Source: Hahella sp. HNIBRBA332 (GTDB taxonomy: Bacteria; Pseudomonadota; Gammaproteobacteria; Pseudomonadales; Oleiphilaceae). Taken from it: a stretch of DNA of 64,000 nt. Under the pieces are notes generated by a model. It searched no databases, was not told where the DNA came from, and saw only the letters and a list, made by a program, of their open reading frames with translations. Each line of letters starts with the position of its first letter. The first letter of the stretch is position 1. The translations under genes were made by a program, and so were the position numbers. This document shows positions 42,489 through 51,587 of this stretch, in pieces. Location: NCBI RefSeq assembly GCF_030719035.1, contig NZ_CP132203.1, forward strand, positions 3,862,501 to 3,926,500. The letters run 5' to 3'.

Positions 42489-42519
42489 CTTCCGTAACGA
42501 GCTCTGAGTCTTGCCTGGC

Positions 42520-43401
42520 TTATTGCTGCGAAACCTGATACCCCTGTTTTTGCAGCAAATCCACAACACTGCCAGGTCCCACCAAGTGGCCTGCGCCAAC
42601 GACGACAAAACAAATTTCTCTGTTTTTCATACAGGTCTCCACCGACTGCGCCATCTTTGGATTACGGCCGTCGAACATGAGTTCGTAGACAGGCTTGGCG
42701 GCTGGCGTTTCTTTCAAAGGGTCACTAATTGCAAGTCGATACATCGCATCCGCATCCCCTTTTTTCCACGCGGTCGCCATTTCACCCCAGAGTTTCTCGT
42801 ACTCGTCCATTTTGGACAGTTCTTCCCGAGTGGCCTCTTCTACTTCAGGCAGCTTCATCACCAATTCCATCTGCTCCTGAAAAGATTCGATCTCGCGAAT
42901 GGGCTTGCTGCCTCTCGCCTGACTCATGAAGTAATAGTCGATGCCTCTATCTTGTGAATAGCCCAGACGCATTGCTTCCAGAGCCGCCAAGGTTAATTCG
43001 ATAAAACCAATACGCTGACGCTCAATCGCCTGCAATGGAATCTGGTGCAAACTGAGTCGCTCTTTAAGCAGCTTTATCGTTTCTGGAGATAAGTGATCAT
43101 GAATGGTTTCGCCGTTAGGGTAAAACGCCGTGCGTTGAATGATTTCCTGCTGCTTTTCAGGTGATATCGCCTTATCATCCATTTCCACAACCAATACATC
43201 GCTGCGCTTGAACGCATCCATGATTTGTCGGCGCATGGGATAAAACTCATCGGAACCGAAATGAATAGCCCCGAGCAAATAAGCCGTCGCGCCGCCGGAC
43301 TCCACCCTCCAGAATAATCCTTTATCTCCAGCCGCCTGAGCACTGACAACCATCCACTGCAAAACGATAAAGCACAGAACGCGCTTCAGCATGACGTGCA
43401 T
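42520..43401 (-). CDS. TraB/GumN family protein
   Basis: A 293-residue predicted exported protein: an amino-terminal hydrophobic signal (MHVMLKRVLCFIVLQWMVVSAQA) precedes a TraB/GumN domain that spans most of the protein. It shows YLLGAIHFG near the start and ends with VVVGAGHLVGPGSVVDLLQKQGY, the family's paired histidine signatures. Relatives include the Tiki protease group, so a hydrolase role is possible but unproven. It stands alone, on the opposite strand to the LysR gene. Confidence 0.9.
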   Translation of the reverse strand: MHVMLKRVLCFIVLQWMVVSAQAAGDKGLFWRVESGGATAYLLGAIHFGSDEFYPMRRQIMDAFKRSDVLVVEMDDKAISPEKQQEIIQRTAFYPNGETIHDHLSPETIKLLKERLSLHQIPLQAIERQRIGFIELTLAALEAMRLGYSQDRGIDYYFMSQARGSKPIREIESFQEQMELVMKLPEVEEATREELSKMDEYEKLWGEMATAWKKGDADAMYRLAISDPLKETPAAKPVYELMFDGRNPKMAQSVETCMKNREICFVVVGAGHLVGPGSVVDLLQKQGYQVSQQ

Positions 43402-43534
43402 TTTAACTCCTTGATGCGATAGCTATTCCGAAGACCAACACAATTGTCGCCTAAACACCGCCTAGGATAGCAGTAGAACTCTTGAGGTAAAGGTAAATTA
43501 TCTAGCAAAAAGAGGAAGTTTTAGGGAAGGAACT

Positions 43535-43580
43535 TTAAAAAAGGCCGGGCTTTATCCATTGCAGACAGGCTTCCGGCCTT
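43535..43580 (-). terminator. Terminator for the Ig-domain lipoprotein gene
   Basis: Read on the minus strand, an 8-bp stem AAGGCCGG with CCGGCCTT and a long loop of about 24 nt is followed by TTTTTT. It lies 30 bp downstream of the lipoprotein stop. The loop is long, so it may be weaker than a typical intrinsic terminator. Confidence 0.65.
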
Positions 43581-43610
43581 GATCCATTCCAGCGCGCTCC
43601 GCGCCAGTGG

Positions 43611-45377
43611 TTATTTAAAGGTTTTGGACAATGTTTTGGACGATTCGCTCTCTAATCCGTTCACATCCACTGCCGTCACAGCAAATGTATTGTAGCCGGC
43701 AGGCAGGTTCGACAACTCAATGCTGGTTTGCGATGGGCTGCTAACTTGAATCACCTTCTCATAATTTTCATCTGGAGCACGATGGTAAATACGGAATCCT
43801 TTCAATTCAGTTCTAGCCAGACCGTCGCCGTTTTCACGGGTAGTTGGGATACTCCAGGCTATCTTCACCTTGCGCACAGGCTTGGTGGATACCTTAATGC
43901 TAGCGCGATTGCTAGTGACGCTACTCACATCGTTGCTGACCACGACATCATAATTGCCGCTATTGTTTAGAGTCAGCCCTTTCAACGCCAGTGAGCTATG
44001 AGTAGCGTTAGGTAGATTGACCCCGTTCTTGCGCCATTGGTAGCGAATTGGATCTGTACCTGTCGCCGAGACATTCAATGTCACGGATTCGGAAACGTAT
44101 GCGCTTGCCGAAGTGGGTTGAATGGAAATCTTAACCGGGGTGGAATCGCCCAAGGCAGCGCGCTTGGCGAACTCTGAAGACTGCTGACTAATCTGAGACA
44201 GCAATGACTGCACCGACTTATTGCGAGTCATCGCCTCCAAATCTGTAGAGATAGCAGACGCCTCATTGAATAAAACATTCATCGTCACCAGAGACTGAGT
44301 ATTAAAGTCGCTAGGAGGTAGCCCTCCAGTCTCCGTATATGACCTTACCGCATCGCCCATTACTTTAGCGATGGACATACCTTGACGCTGCGCCAAACCT
44401 GCAAATGCAGCGTTGACCACGCTCGCGCGCATATATTCAATTCCCACGCCTGCAGCATCACTATTGGGCAGAGCAACCAAATCCAGGGGTCGCTTATCAA
44501 TCAAGCTCTCCTGGATACCCAAAGACTTCGCCAAATCGGCTTTCGCCTGACTCCAGGAAGCAGACGTTAAGCCCTTACTGCTCTTGTGAGACAAGGCGAC
44601 GGCCAAGTGCGTCAATGCGGAAATATTCAGAACCGCTTTATCGGCTGTTGGCAGTGGCAGATACGAATCGAGAACAAACCCTTCCGACAATGACATCACG
44701 TCACCAAAAGACGTTCCCTGCCCCGACGCATTTAAACCGCAGCCAGCGGTGGCGTCGCAGGTCATACGCGTGCTCTCATTGGAAGTCGCCTCAATCAGGT
44801 AGCCGCCCGCCACCGGATTTTTAATAACCAGCTCGTAACTTCCGTCAGCATTCGTCAACGTAAGCGCAGCGGGGTTTTGAAAATCCGCATCATTCGCTGC
44901 GCCTTTCGCCACAACCGGGAACGCCGCCACCAGAGCGTTTTTCAGCGTCCCCTTCATCACATAACCGCTAACCGTTAACGAGCGTTCCGGCTCAGCTGGC
45001 GTGTCATCGTCAGGCGAAGCATCATCGCCTGGCTGTGAGGGGGTCGAGGGCTCAGAAGGCGTAGTAGGCTCCGTTGGCATATCTGGTTGAGAAGGATTCG
45101 TAGAGTCGTTTCCGCCCCCACCTGGAGTTGATGGTGTAGTCGACCCAGTATCTGAAGATCCTGAGTCGACGCCAGAATCATTGTTTGTAGCTCCATTGGA
45201 GCCAGAGCTGTTCTGCGTTGGGGAGGAAGTATCCACAGGGGCGCTGTTGGACTGTCCGCTATTTTGCGCAGACTTGCCCCCATTGGAATCATGTTCGTTA
45301 CAGGCTGCCAATCCCAAAGCGACAGCAAAGCATCCTGCCATTAGCAGCACACGGCGGTGAAAGGTATAGGAGATCAT
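43611..45377 (-). CDS. Lipoprotein with low-complexity region and Ig-like domain
   Basis: A 588-residue lipoprotein (lipobox LAAC, Cys26). Residues 27-135 are low complexity, rich in Ser, Asn, Gly, Thr, Pro and Asp, and likely a flexible tether. A carboxypeptidase-regulatory-like module follows (about 138-200: SLTVSGYVMKGTLKNALVAA), then a helical stretch. Next come an immunoglobulin-like domain (about 410-498, TGTDPIRYQWRKNGVNL) and a final FN3-like segment ending the protein. No catalytic motif was seen, so a binding or adhesion role outside the outer membrane is likely. Function is unknown. Confidence 0.85.
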   Translation of the reverse strand: MISYTFHRRVLLMAGCFAVALGLAACNEHDSNGGKSAQNSGQSNSAPVDTSSPTQNSSGSNGATNNDSGVDSGSSDTGSTTPSTPGGGGNDSTNPSQPDMPTEPTTPSEPSTPSQPGDDASPDDDTPAEPERSLTVSGYVMKGTLKNALVAAFPVVAKGAANDADFQNPAALTLTNADGSYELVIKNPVAGGYLIEATSNESTRMTCDATAGCGLNASGQGTSFGDVMSLSEGFVLDSYLPLPTADKAVLNISALTHLAVALSHKSSKGLTSASWSQAKADLAKSLGIQESLIDKRPLDLVALPNSDAAGVGIEYMRASVVNAAFAGLAQRQGMSIAKVMGDAVRSYTETGGLPPSDFNTQSLVTMNVLFNEASAISTDLEAMTRNKSVQSLLSQISQQSSEFAKRAALGDSTPVKISIQPTSASAYVSESVTLNVSATGTDPIRYQWRKNGVNLPNATHSSLALKGLTLNNSGNYDVVVSNDVSSVTSNRASIKVSTKPVRKVKIAWSIPTTRENGDGLARTELKGFRIYHRAPDENYEKVIQVSSPSQTSIELSNLPAGYNTFAVTAVDVNGLESESSKTLSKTFK

Positions 45378-45689
45378 TGTGTGTCGTTCTCTATTAGTCG
45401 CACGGTAAGGATACTGATCACAGCCAAATCCACCATTGGCCGTTAGGCCTATTTACCAAAACCGCACACAATCCATTTGGACTATTTTTATCCAAAGACA
45501 ACACGTTGATTGCGTTAAGGAAAACACTTGAGGCCGAAAGAGCGGGGCAGTATAAATTTCAGCAGCGTATAAAGAAAGAGGGTGGTAATATTGCGCCGCC
45601 TGACTTGCATGCCGCAATGGATGCATTTACCCTGAGCGTATCTGTACATTTTTCAACCAAACCCATTTTTTACTTATTCGATACATTGC
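45378..45689. other. Gap upstream of the AraC regulator of the put region
   Basis: 312 bp without a supported gene. It shows the inverted repeat TTTGGA-N9-TCCAAA at 45476-45496, which may be an operator. A possible reading frame from a TTG at 45506 overlaps the AraC gene but has no ribosome site and no recognisable sequence. Confidence 0.6.
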
Positions 45690-46475
45690 ATGCTGCAAGC
45701 AAATGTGATCAGCCTGCCGCAAAACGTAAATCGGCACAAACATACGCACTACCAACTAGTGCTGGGTCTAACCGGCACCGCCGAGATTGATATGTGCGGT
45801 CTCGCAGCTCGTTTGGACGTCAGTCACGCCTGCATCGTGCCGACCGAGACATTCCATGACTTTTATGGACGCCCTCGCAACCATGTTTTGGTCATTGATC
45901 TGGATCAGGACTATCCTGCCTTTCTCGACTCCCATCACCCCGACTACGACCTTTTAAACCCTATGTTTGAAAGGCCGCAGCTGGTGACGCTGGATCGTGG
46001 ACTGCAGCAACTGACGCAAGTTTCCATCCAGGAGATCCAGTGGGCGCAGGACGACCGCGCCCTGCGTCACCATTTGGCGTGCAGCATTATCCGCTGCCTA
46101 AGCCGAAGAATTTCGCCCAGTGTAAAGCGACAAAAATCTCCCGTTCTCGACATGCACCGGATCGACCAGTTCATCTATAAACACCTGCATGAGCGTATCT
46201 GTATTTCAGATCTCGCCGGCAGTATTTGCGTGAGTGAACGCCACTTCCACGAACTCTTCAAACAGGCGACAAATCAGACGCCCCATCAATATGTCATCCG
46301 GGCGCGCCTGGATTACGCCAAGCGCTTGATGCTTGAGACCAATTTGTCTATCGCGGAAATCAGCCAGAAGTGCGGATTTTCCAGCCAGAGCGCACTGACC
46401 AACTGCATGCGCAAGCATGACGGACTCACCCCCAAACAGGTGCAAAAACGCAGTCAGCAATCCAACAGGATGTAA
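45690..46475 (+). CDS. AraC-family regulator, probable PruR-like activator of put genes
   Basis: A 261-residue regulator. The amino-terminal cupin-like sensing domain has the HKHTHYQLVLGL motif. The carboxy-terminal AraC helix-turn-helix pair covers about 155-255, including DLAGSICVSERHFHELFKQA and IAEISQKCGFSSQSALTNCM followed by HDGLTPKQ. In Pseudomonas aeruginosa the AraC-type protein PruR activates putA and putP when PutA lacks a DNA-binding domain. The same arrangement (regulator, short putA, putP) is seen here, so that role is likely by analogy. The ATG at 45690 has no strong ribosome site. Confidence 0.88.
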   Translation: MLQANVISLPQNVNRHKHTHYQLVLGLTGTAEIDMCGLAARLDVSHACIVPTETFHDFYGRPRNHVLVIDLDQDYPAFLDSHHPDYDLLNPMFERPQLVTLDRGLQQLTQVSIQEIQWAQDDRALRHHLACSIIRCLSRRISPSVKRQKSPVLDMHRIDQFIYKHLHERICISDLAGSICVSERHFHELFKQATNQTPHQYVIRARLDYAKRLMLETNLSIAEISQKCGFSSQSALTNCMRKHDGLTPKQVQKRSQQSNRM

Positions 46476-46502
46476 ATGCGACAGGTCAATTTTTGATTAT
46501 TG

Positions 46503-46551
46503 CAGTTCTGTAAAGCACAGTTTTTTGCAAAATCCATGCAGTTTTTTGTAA
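46503..46551. promoter_or_regulatory. Direct repeats in the putA upstream region
   Basis: CAGTTTTTTGCAA (46518-46530) and CAGTTTTTTGTAA (46539-46551) are 12 of 13 identical and start exactly 21 bp apart, two helical turns. A shorter variant, CAGTTCTGTAA, begins at 46503. AraC-family proteins often bind such repeats in direct orientation. The sites lie between the AraC-type gene and putA, about 170-215 bp before the putA ATG. Confidence 0.5.
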
Positions 46552-46719
46552 GACCTGAACGATAGCAAAACATTACATTCTGTCCATTCGCCCCGTCTCC
46601 GGCCGTTGCCGTTCTTTTGAGCAAATAAAACGACAGCGGATCAGGCCGGGCCGGCTCATTTCAAAAGCCGGATCTTTACAGACAATAACGCCAATTATCG
46701 CGGTTCTGGAGTACTCCGT

Positions 46720-49700
46720 ATGTTTAAAGCTTCATCCGTACTTTCGCCCGACATCCAAGCTGTTAGCCTGGACTCGCTGTGGACGGCGATAACCCAAAAC
46801 TACGCCGTTGACGAAGCGGCTTATCTTGAAGAACTCATGGCTCTGGCGACGCCCGGAACCGAAGAGTTAAGAGCCATTACCCAAGGCGCCACCAAGCTGA
46901 TTGAAGATGTCCGCGCCCAGGACGATTCCGTACACATGGTTGACGCCCTGTTGCAGGAATACAGTCTGGATACGCAGGAAGGCGTGTTGCTGATGTGTCT
47001 GGCGGAAGCTCTGATGCGCATCCCTGACAAGGCCACTGCAGACGCACTGATTCGCGACAAAATGTCCACGGCGCAGTGGGAAAAGCACATGGGCAAGAGC
47101 GAGTCGACGCTGGTCAACGCTTCCACCTGGGGTCTGCTGCTGACAGGAAAAGTAGTCAAGCTAGACCGCAATATCGACGGCACGCCCGCCAACGTCCTCA
47201 AGCGCCTGATCAACAAGTGCGGTGAACCAGTCATCCGCGGCGCCATGAACCAAGCCATGAAAATCATGGGCAAACAATTCGTTTTGGGACGCGATATCAG
47301 CGAAGCGTTGCAAAATGGTCGCAAATACCGTGATAAAGGCTATAGCTACTCTTTCGACATGTTGGGCGAAGCCGCCCTTACCGCAGAAGACGCAGAGCGC
47401 TACTTCCAGTCGTACATAAAAGCGATTGAGACTGTTGGAGCCGATCAATACGACACCCGCCCAGGCGCATCCAGCATTTCCATCAAGCTGTCAGCGCTGC
47501 ATCCCCGTTACGAACAAGCTCATCAAGACCGCGTACTCACAGAAATGTACGAAAAGGTTCTGCTGTTGGTGCGCGCTGCTCGTGAGCGTAATGTCAGTTT
47601 GACTATCGACGCGGAAGAAATGGATCGCCTGGAGTTGTCCCTGCGTCTTTTTGAAAAACTGTACCGCTCTCCTGACAGCCGTGGCTGGGGTGAGTTCGGC
47701 CTGGTTGTGCAAGCCTACTCCAAGCGCGCGCTTCCGGTTCTGTGCTGGCTTACAGCGCTGGCCGCGGAGCAAGGCGACCGCATCCCTGTGCGCTTGGTGA
47801 AAGGCGCATACTGGGATAGCGAAATCAAGCTTTGCCAGCAGCGCGGTCTGCCCAGCTACCCTGTTTACACTCGTAAAGAAAGCACTGACGTTTCCTATCT
47901 GGCTTGCGCCCGCTTCCTGTTCAGCGAGTATGCGCGCAACCATATCTACCCGCAGTTCGCCACTCACAACGCGCACACTGTCGCATCCGTGCAGGCCCTT
48001 GCGGAGAAGAACGACCGTCCTTTCGAGTTCCAACGCCTTCACGGCATGGGCGACGCACTGTACAACGCCCTACTGGCCAAGCAAAAGCGCACTGTGCGCA
48101 TTTATGCGCCGGTCGGCGCGCACAAAGACTTGCTGCCCTACTTGGTTCGTCGACTGCTGGAAAATGGAGCCAATTCCTCTTTCGTACACCGTCTGGTGGA
48201 TGCAGAAACACCCATCGACAGCCTGGTGCAGCACCCAGTTCATGAGTTGACCCGGTATTCATCGCTGGCCAACCACCGCATCCCGCTGCCTGCACAGATA
48301 TTCGGCAACCGTATTAACTCTATGGGAGTGAACCTGTTCGTGGAAAATCAATATTCGCCGCTAGAAAAACAACTGAGAGCCTGGGATCAGCACCAGTGGA
48401 AAGCCTGCCCCGTTATCAACGGAGAACATCGCACTCTGGCCGCCCCCAATCAGGTACTAAGCCCTTACGACCAGTCCCAGTCCCCGGGCACGGTCTATTG
48501 GAGCCAATCCAATGACGTCGACGATGCGCTCTCAGCCGCTTACGCAGGTTTCGAGAAATGGAACAACACTCCGGTTGAAAAGCGCGCGCAAAGTCTGGAT
48601 AAACTGGCCGACCTGATGGAAGCCGGCATGCCTGAGCTGATGGCGCTTTGCTGCCGCGAGGCAGGCAAAACGCTGCAGGACAGCATCGACGAGGTTCGTG
48701 AAGCAGTTGATTTCTGCCGCTATTACGCAGAACAGGCGCGCAAGCACTTCAGTAAGCCCAATGTGCTGCCCGGGCCAACAGGCGAATCCAATGAGCTGTA
48801 CCTGGAAGGCAAAGGCGTATTCGTCTGTATCAGCCCCTGGAACTTCCCGTTGGCGATATTCATTGGTCAGGTCACTGCAGCTCTTGCGGCGGGCAACGCT
48901 GTCATCGCCAAGCCTGCGGAGCAAACCAGCCTGATCGCTGCGCGCGCCATTGATATGATGCTGGAAGCAGGCGTCGCCAAAGAGGCGATCCAATTCCTGC
49001 CAGGCGACGGCGCTCAATTGGGCCCGCAGCTGCTAAGCGACAACCGAGTATGCGGCGTCGCATTCACCGGCTCCACTCAAACAGCGCACATTATCAACCG
49101 TACTTTGGCCGCCCGCGACGGAGCCATCGCCACGTTGATCGCCGAAACCGGCGGCCAGAACGCCATGATAGTGGACAGCACCGCACTTCCTGAACAGGTG
49201 GTCAAAGATGTAGTACAATCCGCCTTCGCCAGTGCGGGGCAGCGCTGCTCCGCGCTACGCGTACTGTTCGTGCAGAAAGACATCGCAGACGGCATTCTGG
49301 AATTGCTGTCCGGCGCACTGAAAGAGCTCAAAGTGGATCACCCGAAACACTTGAGCACCGACGTGGGCCCGGTAATCGATGCAGAAGCGCAAGCTGGACT
49401 GTTGAAGCACATCGAAGAGATGAAAGCCAGCTCTCGCTGGAGCGCGGAAGCCATTTTGCCCGGCGATCACAGCAAAGGCTTCTTTGTTACCCCAAGCGCG
49501 TTTGAAATCGGCTCTATCAATGAGCTGAGCAAAGAGCATTTCGGACCGATTCTGCACGTTGTTCGCTTTGCTGCGGAAGACCTGGACAAGGTCATCGACA
49601 GCATCAACAACACTGGTTTCGGACTGACGCTGGGCATTCACAGCCGTAATGAAACCACTGCTGCGTATATCGAGAAGCGAGTGAAAGTAGGCAACACCTA

Positions 49701-49893
49701 CATCAACCGCAACCAGATTGGCGCAGTGGTCGGCGTTCAGCCTTTCGGCGGTCACGGTCTTTCCGGCACCGGCCCGAAAGCGGGCGGCCCTCACTATCTG
49801 CTGCGTTTCGCCAATGAGCGGACGCGCACCATTAACACGACAGCCGTCGGCGGTAACGCAACTCTGCTGTCGCTGGGCGTAGAGCATATTTAA
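46720..49893 (+). CDS. putA: Bifunctional proline dehydrogenase / P5C dehydrogenase, short form
   Basis: PutA oxidises proline to glutamate: the proline dehydrogenase barrel (about 170-450) feeds the delta-1-pyrroline-5-carboxylate dehydrogenase domain (about 540-1040). The first holds TIDAEEMDRLELSL and LVKGAYWDSEIK; the second holds the ALDH motif ISPWNFPLAIF, ETGGQNA and the catalytic Cys843 in AGQRCSALRV. The 1057-residue length and the start MFKASSVLSPDIQ show that the amino-terminal ribbon-helix-helix domain of the 1300-residue E. coli PutA is absent. So it does not repress its own operon; the adjacent AraC regulator probably acts instead. A GGAG site lies 8 bp upstream of the ATG. Confidence 0.97.
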   Translation: MFKASSVLSPDIQAVSLDSLWTAITQNYAVDEAAYLEELMALATPGTEELRAITQGATKLIEDVRAQDDSVHMVDALLQEYSLDTQEGVLLMCLAEALMRIPDKATADALIRDKMSTAQWEKHMGKSESTLVNASTWGLLLTGKVVKLDRNIDGTPANVLKRLINKCGEPVIRGAMNQAMKIMGKQFVLGRDISEALQNGRKYRDKGYSYSFDMLGEAALTAEDAERYFQSYIKAIETVGADQYDTRPGASSISIKLSALHPRYEQAHQDRVLTEMYEKVLLLVRAARERNVSLTIDAEEMDRLELSLRLFEKLYRSPDSRGWGEFGLVVQAYSKRALPVLCWLTALAAEQGDRIPVRLVKGAYWDSEIKLCQQRGLPSYPVYTRKESTDVSYLACARFLFSEYARNHIYPQFATHNAHTVASVQALAEKNDRPFEFQRLHGMGDALYNALLAKQKRTVRIYAPVGAHKDLLPYLVRRLLENGANSSFVHRLVDAETPIDSLVQHPVHELTRYSSLANHRIPLPAQIFGNRINSMGVNLFVENQYSPLEKQLRAWDQHQWKACPVINGEHRTLAAPNQVLSPYDQSQSPGTVYWSQSNDVDDALSAAYAGFEKWNNTPVEKRAQSLDKLADLMEAGMPELMALCCREAGKTLQDSIDEVREAVDFCRYYAEQARKHFSKPNVLPGPTGESNELYLEGKGVFVCISPWNFPLAIFIGQVTAALAAGNAVIAKPAEQTSLIAARAIDMMLEAGVAKEAIQFLPGDGAQLGPQLLSDNRVCGVAFTGSTQTAHIINRTLAARDGAIATLIAETGGQNAMIVDSTALPEQVVKDVVQSAFASAGQRCSALRVLFVQKDIADGILELLSGALKELKVDHPKHLSTDVGPVIDAEAQAGLLKHIEEMKASSRWSAEAILPGDHSKGFFVTPSAFEIGSINELSKEHFGPILHVVRFAAEDLDKVIDSINNTGFGLTLGIHSRNETTAAYIEKRVKVGNTYINRNQIGAVVGVQPFGGHGLSGTGPKAGGPHYLLRFANERTRTINTTAVGGNATLLSLGVEHI

Positions 49894-49916
49894 TCCCGCT
49901 CAGCGCCGCACTCATA

Positions 49917-49939
49917 GCGGGCGTCCTGCGTACGCCCGC
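49917..49939 (+). repeat. Hairpin between putA and putP
   Basis: The perfect 8-bp stem GCGGGCGT (49917-49924) with ACGCCCGC (49932-49939), and a 7-nt loop, without a U-tract. It lies in the short putA-putP gap. It may separate the stability of the two parts of the message. Confidence 0.6.
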
Positions 49940-49979
49940 GTCCATAGAACAATTAAAAAACAAGCAGGAGTAACCTAGC

Positions 49980-51452
49980 ATGATTGAAAATCAATTTGCT
50001 GTGGGAATGACTTTCTTAGTATATCTGTTAGGGATGCTGGGTATTGGAGTTTGGTCATACTTACGCACTAAGAACCTCTCCGATTATATTTTAGGTGGAC
50101 GTAGTCTCGGCCCATTCCCCTCCGCGTTAAGCGCCGGCGCATCCGATATGAGCGGCTGGTTGCTGTTGGGCCTGCCTGGCTATGCTTACGCCGCCGGCTA
50201 TGAAGCCGCCTGGATCGCCATTGGTCTGTTGGCCGGCACATGGTTGAACTGGCTTATCGTTGCGCGTCGTCTGCGCGTTTACAGTAAAGTGGCCAATGAC
50301 TCTCTGACTCTACCCGAGTTTTTCGAAAACCGTTTTGAAGATAGCAGCCGCCTTCTACGGGTGATCTCCGCTTTCTTTATCCTCTTGTTCTTCCTGTTCT
50401 ACACCAGCTCTGGTTTGGTGGCGGGCGGAAAACTGTTTGCAACTGTATTTGGCCTGGACTACACCTGGGCTGTCTTTGCTGGCGTATTGGCCGTTGTGTC
50501 CTACACGCTTTTTGGCGGATTCCTTGCGGTTTCCTGGACCGATGTGGTGCAAGGTTTGTTGATGGCGGCGGCGCTGGTTATCGTACCGGTTATCGCTATT
50601 AATGCAGATGGCGGCTGGGGCGCAGCCAACGCAGCCATGGCGGCCAAGAACCCTGAGATGCTGAACGTATGGACCAGCGTAAAAGGCGAACCTCTGGGAC
50701 TGATCGCCATTCTGTCGCTGCTTGGCTGGGGCTTGGGTTACTTCGGACAACCGCATATCCTGGCTCGTTTTAAAGCCATTCGCTCAGAAAACGACATCCC
50801 TATGGCGCGCCGCATCGCAGTGTCCTGGACCGCACTGACGCTGATTGGAGCGCTCGCCTGTGGTTTCGCAGCAATTTCTTATTTCGAAAATCCGCTGGAA
50901 GACTCTGAAAAAGCCTTCATGCTGCTGATCAACGCTCTGTTCAATCCTGTCGTAGCCGGTATTCTGCTGGCCGCTATTCTGGCTGCGGTAATGAGCACCG
51001 CGGATTCTCAGCTGCTGGTTTCTTCTTCCGCTCTGGCGGAAGATTTCTACAAAGCGCTGTTCCGTAAAGACGCCAGTCAGCAGGAGCTGGTTAACGTAGG
51101 TCGTCTGGCGGTCGTGATTATCGCCATCATCGCCGCATTGATCGCCCTGAACCCTGAAAGTAAAGTCCTGGGTATGGTGAGTTATGCATGGGCGGGCTTT
51201 GGCGCTGCGTTCGGACCTGCACTGATTCTGGCCTTATTCTGGAAGCGTATGAACCGCAACGGCGCTCTTGCCGGCATCCTCGTCGGCGGTATCACCGTCG
51301 TAGTATGGAAACAGCTGAGCGGCGGCCTGTTCGACCTATATGAAATCATTCCAGGCTTCATTCTGGCGACCATCTCAATCATTGTCGTGTCTCTGGCGAC
51401 GGAAGAGCCTTCCTCTTCTATCCAGAAGCAATTTGACGATGCTGTAGGCTAA
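49980..51452 (+). CDS. putP: Sodium/proline symporter
   Basis: PutP imports proline with sodium. The 490-residue protein belongs to the SSS family with 13 predicted transmembrane helices. It has the PutP-type start region GVWSYLRTKNLSDYILGGRSLGP (first half and second half both conserved), SAGASDMSGWLLLGLPGYAY and the AVMSTADSQLLVSSSALAED helix-8 sodium site. It follows putA by 86 bp and completes the proline-use operon. A good AGGAG site precedes the ATG. Confidence 0.97.
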   Translation: MIENQFAVGMTFLVYLLGMLGIGVWSYLRTKNLSDYILGGRSLGPFPSALSAGASDMSGWLLLGLPGYAYAAGYEAAWIAIGLLAGTWLNWLIVARRLRVYSKVANDSLTLPEFFENRFEDSSRLLRVISAFFILLFFLFYTSSGLVAGGKLFATVFGLDYTWAVFAGVLAVVSYTLFGGFLAVSWTDVVQGLLMAAALVIVPVIAINADGGWGAANAAMAAKNPEMLNVWTSVKGEPLGLIAILSLLGWGLGYFGQPHILARFKAIRSENDIPMARRIAVSWTALTLIGALACGFAAISYFENPLEDSEKAFMLLINALFNPVVAGILLAAILAAVMSTADSQLLVSSSALAEDFYKALFRKDASQQELVNVGRLAVVIIAIIAALIALNPESKVLGMVSYAWAGFGAAFGPALILALFWKRMNRNGALAGILVGGITVVVWKQLSGGLFDLYEIIPGFILATISIIVVSLATEEPSSSIQKQFDDAVG

Positions 51453-51490
51453 TGATTCAACGGCGCAATTTACGCCATGAATAACTAGCC

Positions 51491-51508
51491 GGGCGCACGG
51501 ATGCGCCC
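51491..51508 (+). repeat. Hairpin after putP
   Basis: The 7-bp stem GGGCGCA (51491-51497) with TGCGCCC (51502-51508) and a 4-nt loop. No U-tract follows. It looks like the hairpin before putP and like the one after the GH114 gene, and may be part of a dispersed family or simply a rho-type end. Confidence 0.45.
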
Positions 51509-51587
51509 TATCCTTCCGATTCAGCTTGCTCTCCTCTTAAGGTTATACTGACCGCCGACAGTCTTATTCATCGAATGGCGTTGCAGA

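Noticed and set aside
45506..45790. A 94-codon frame from a TTG before the AraC regulator of the put region
   Set aside because: It has no ribosome site, overlaps the regulator in another frame and shows no recognisable pattern.
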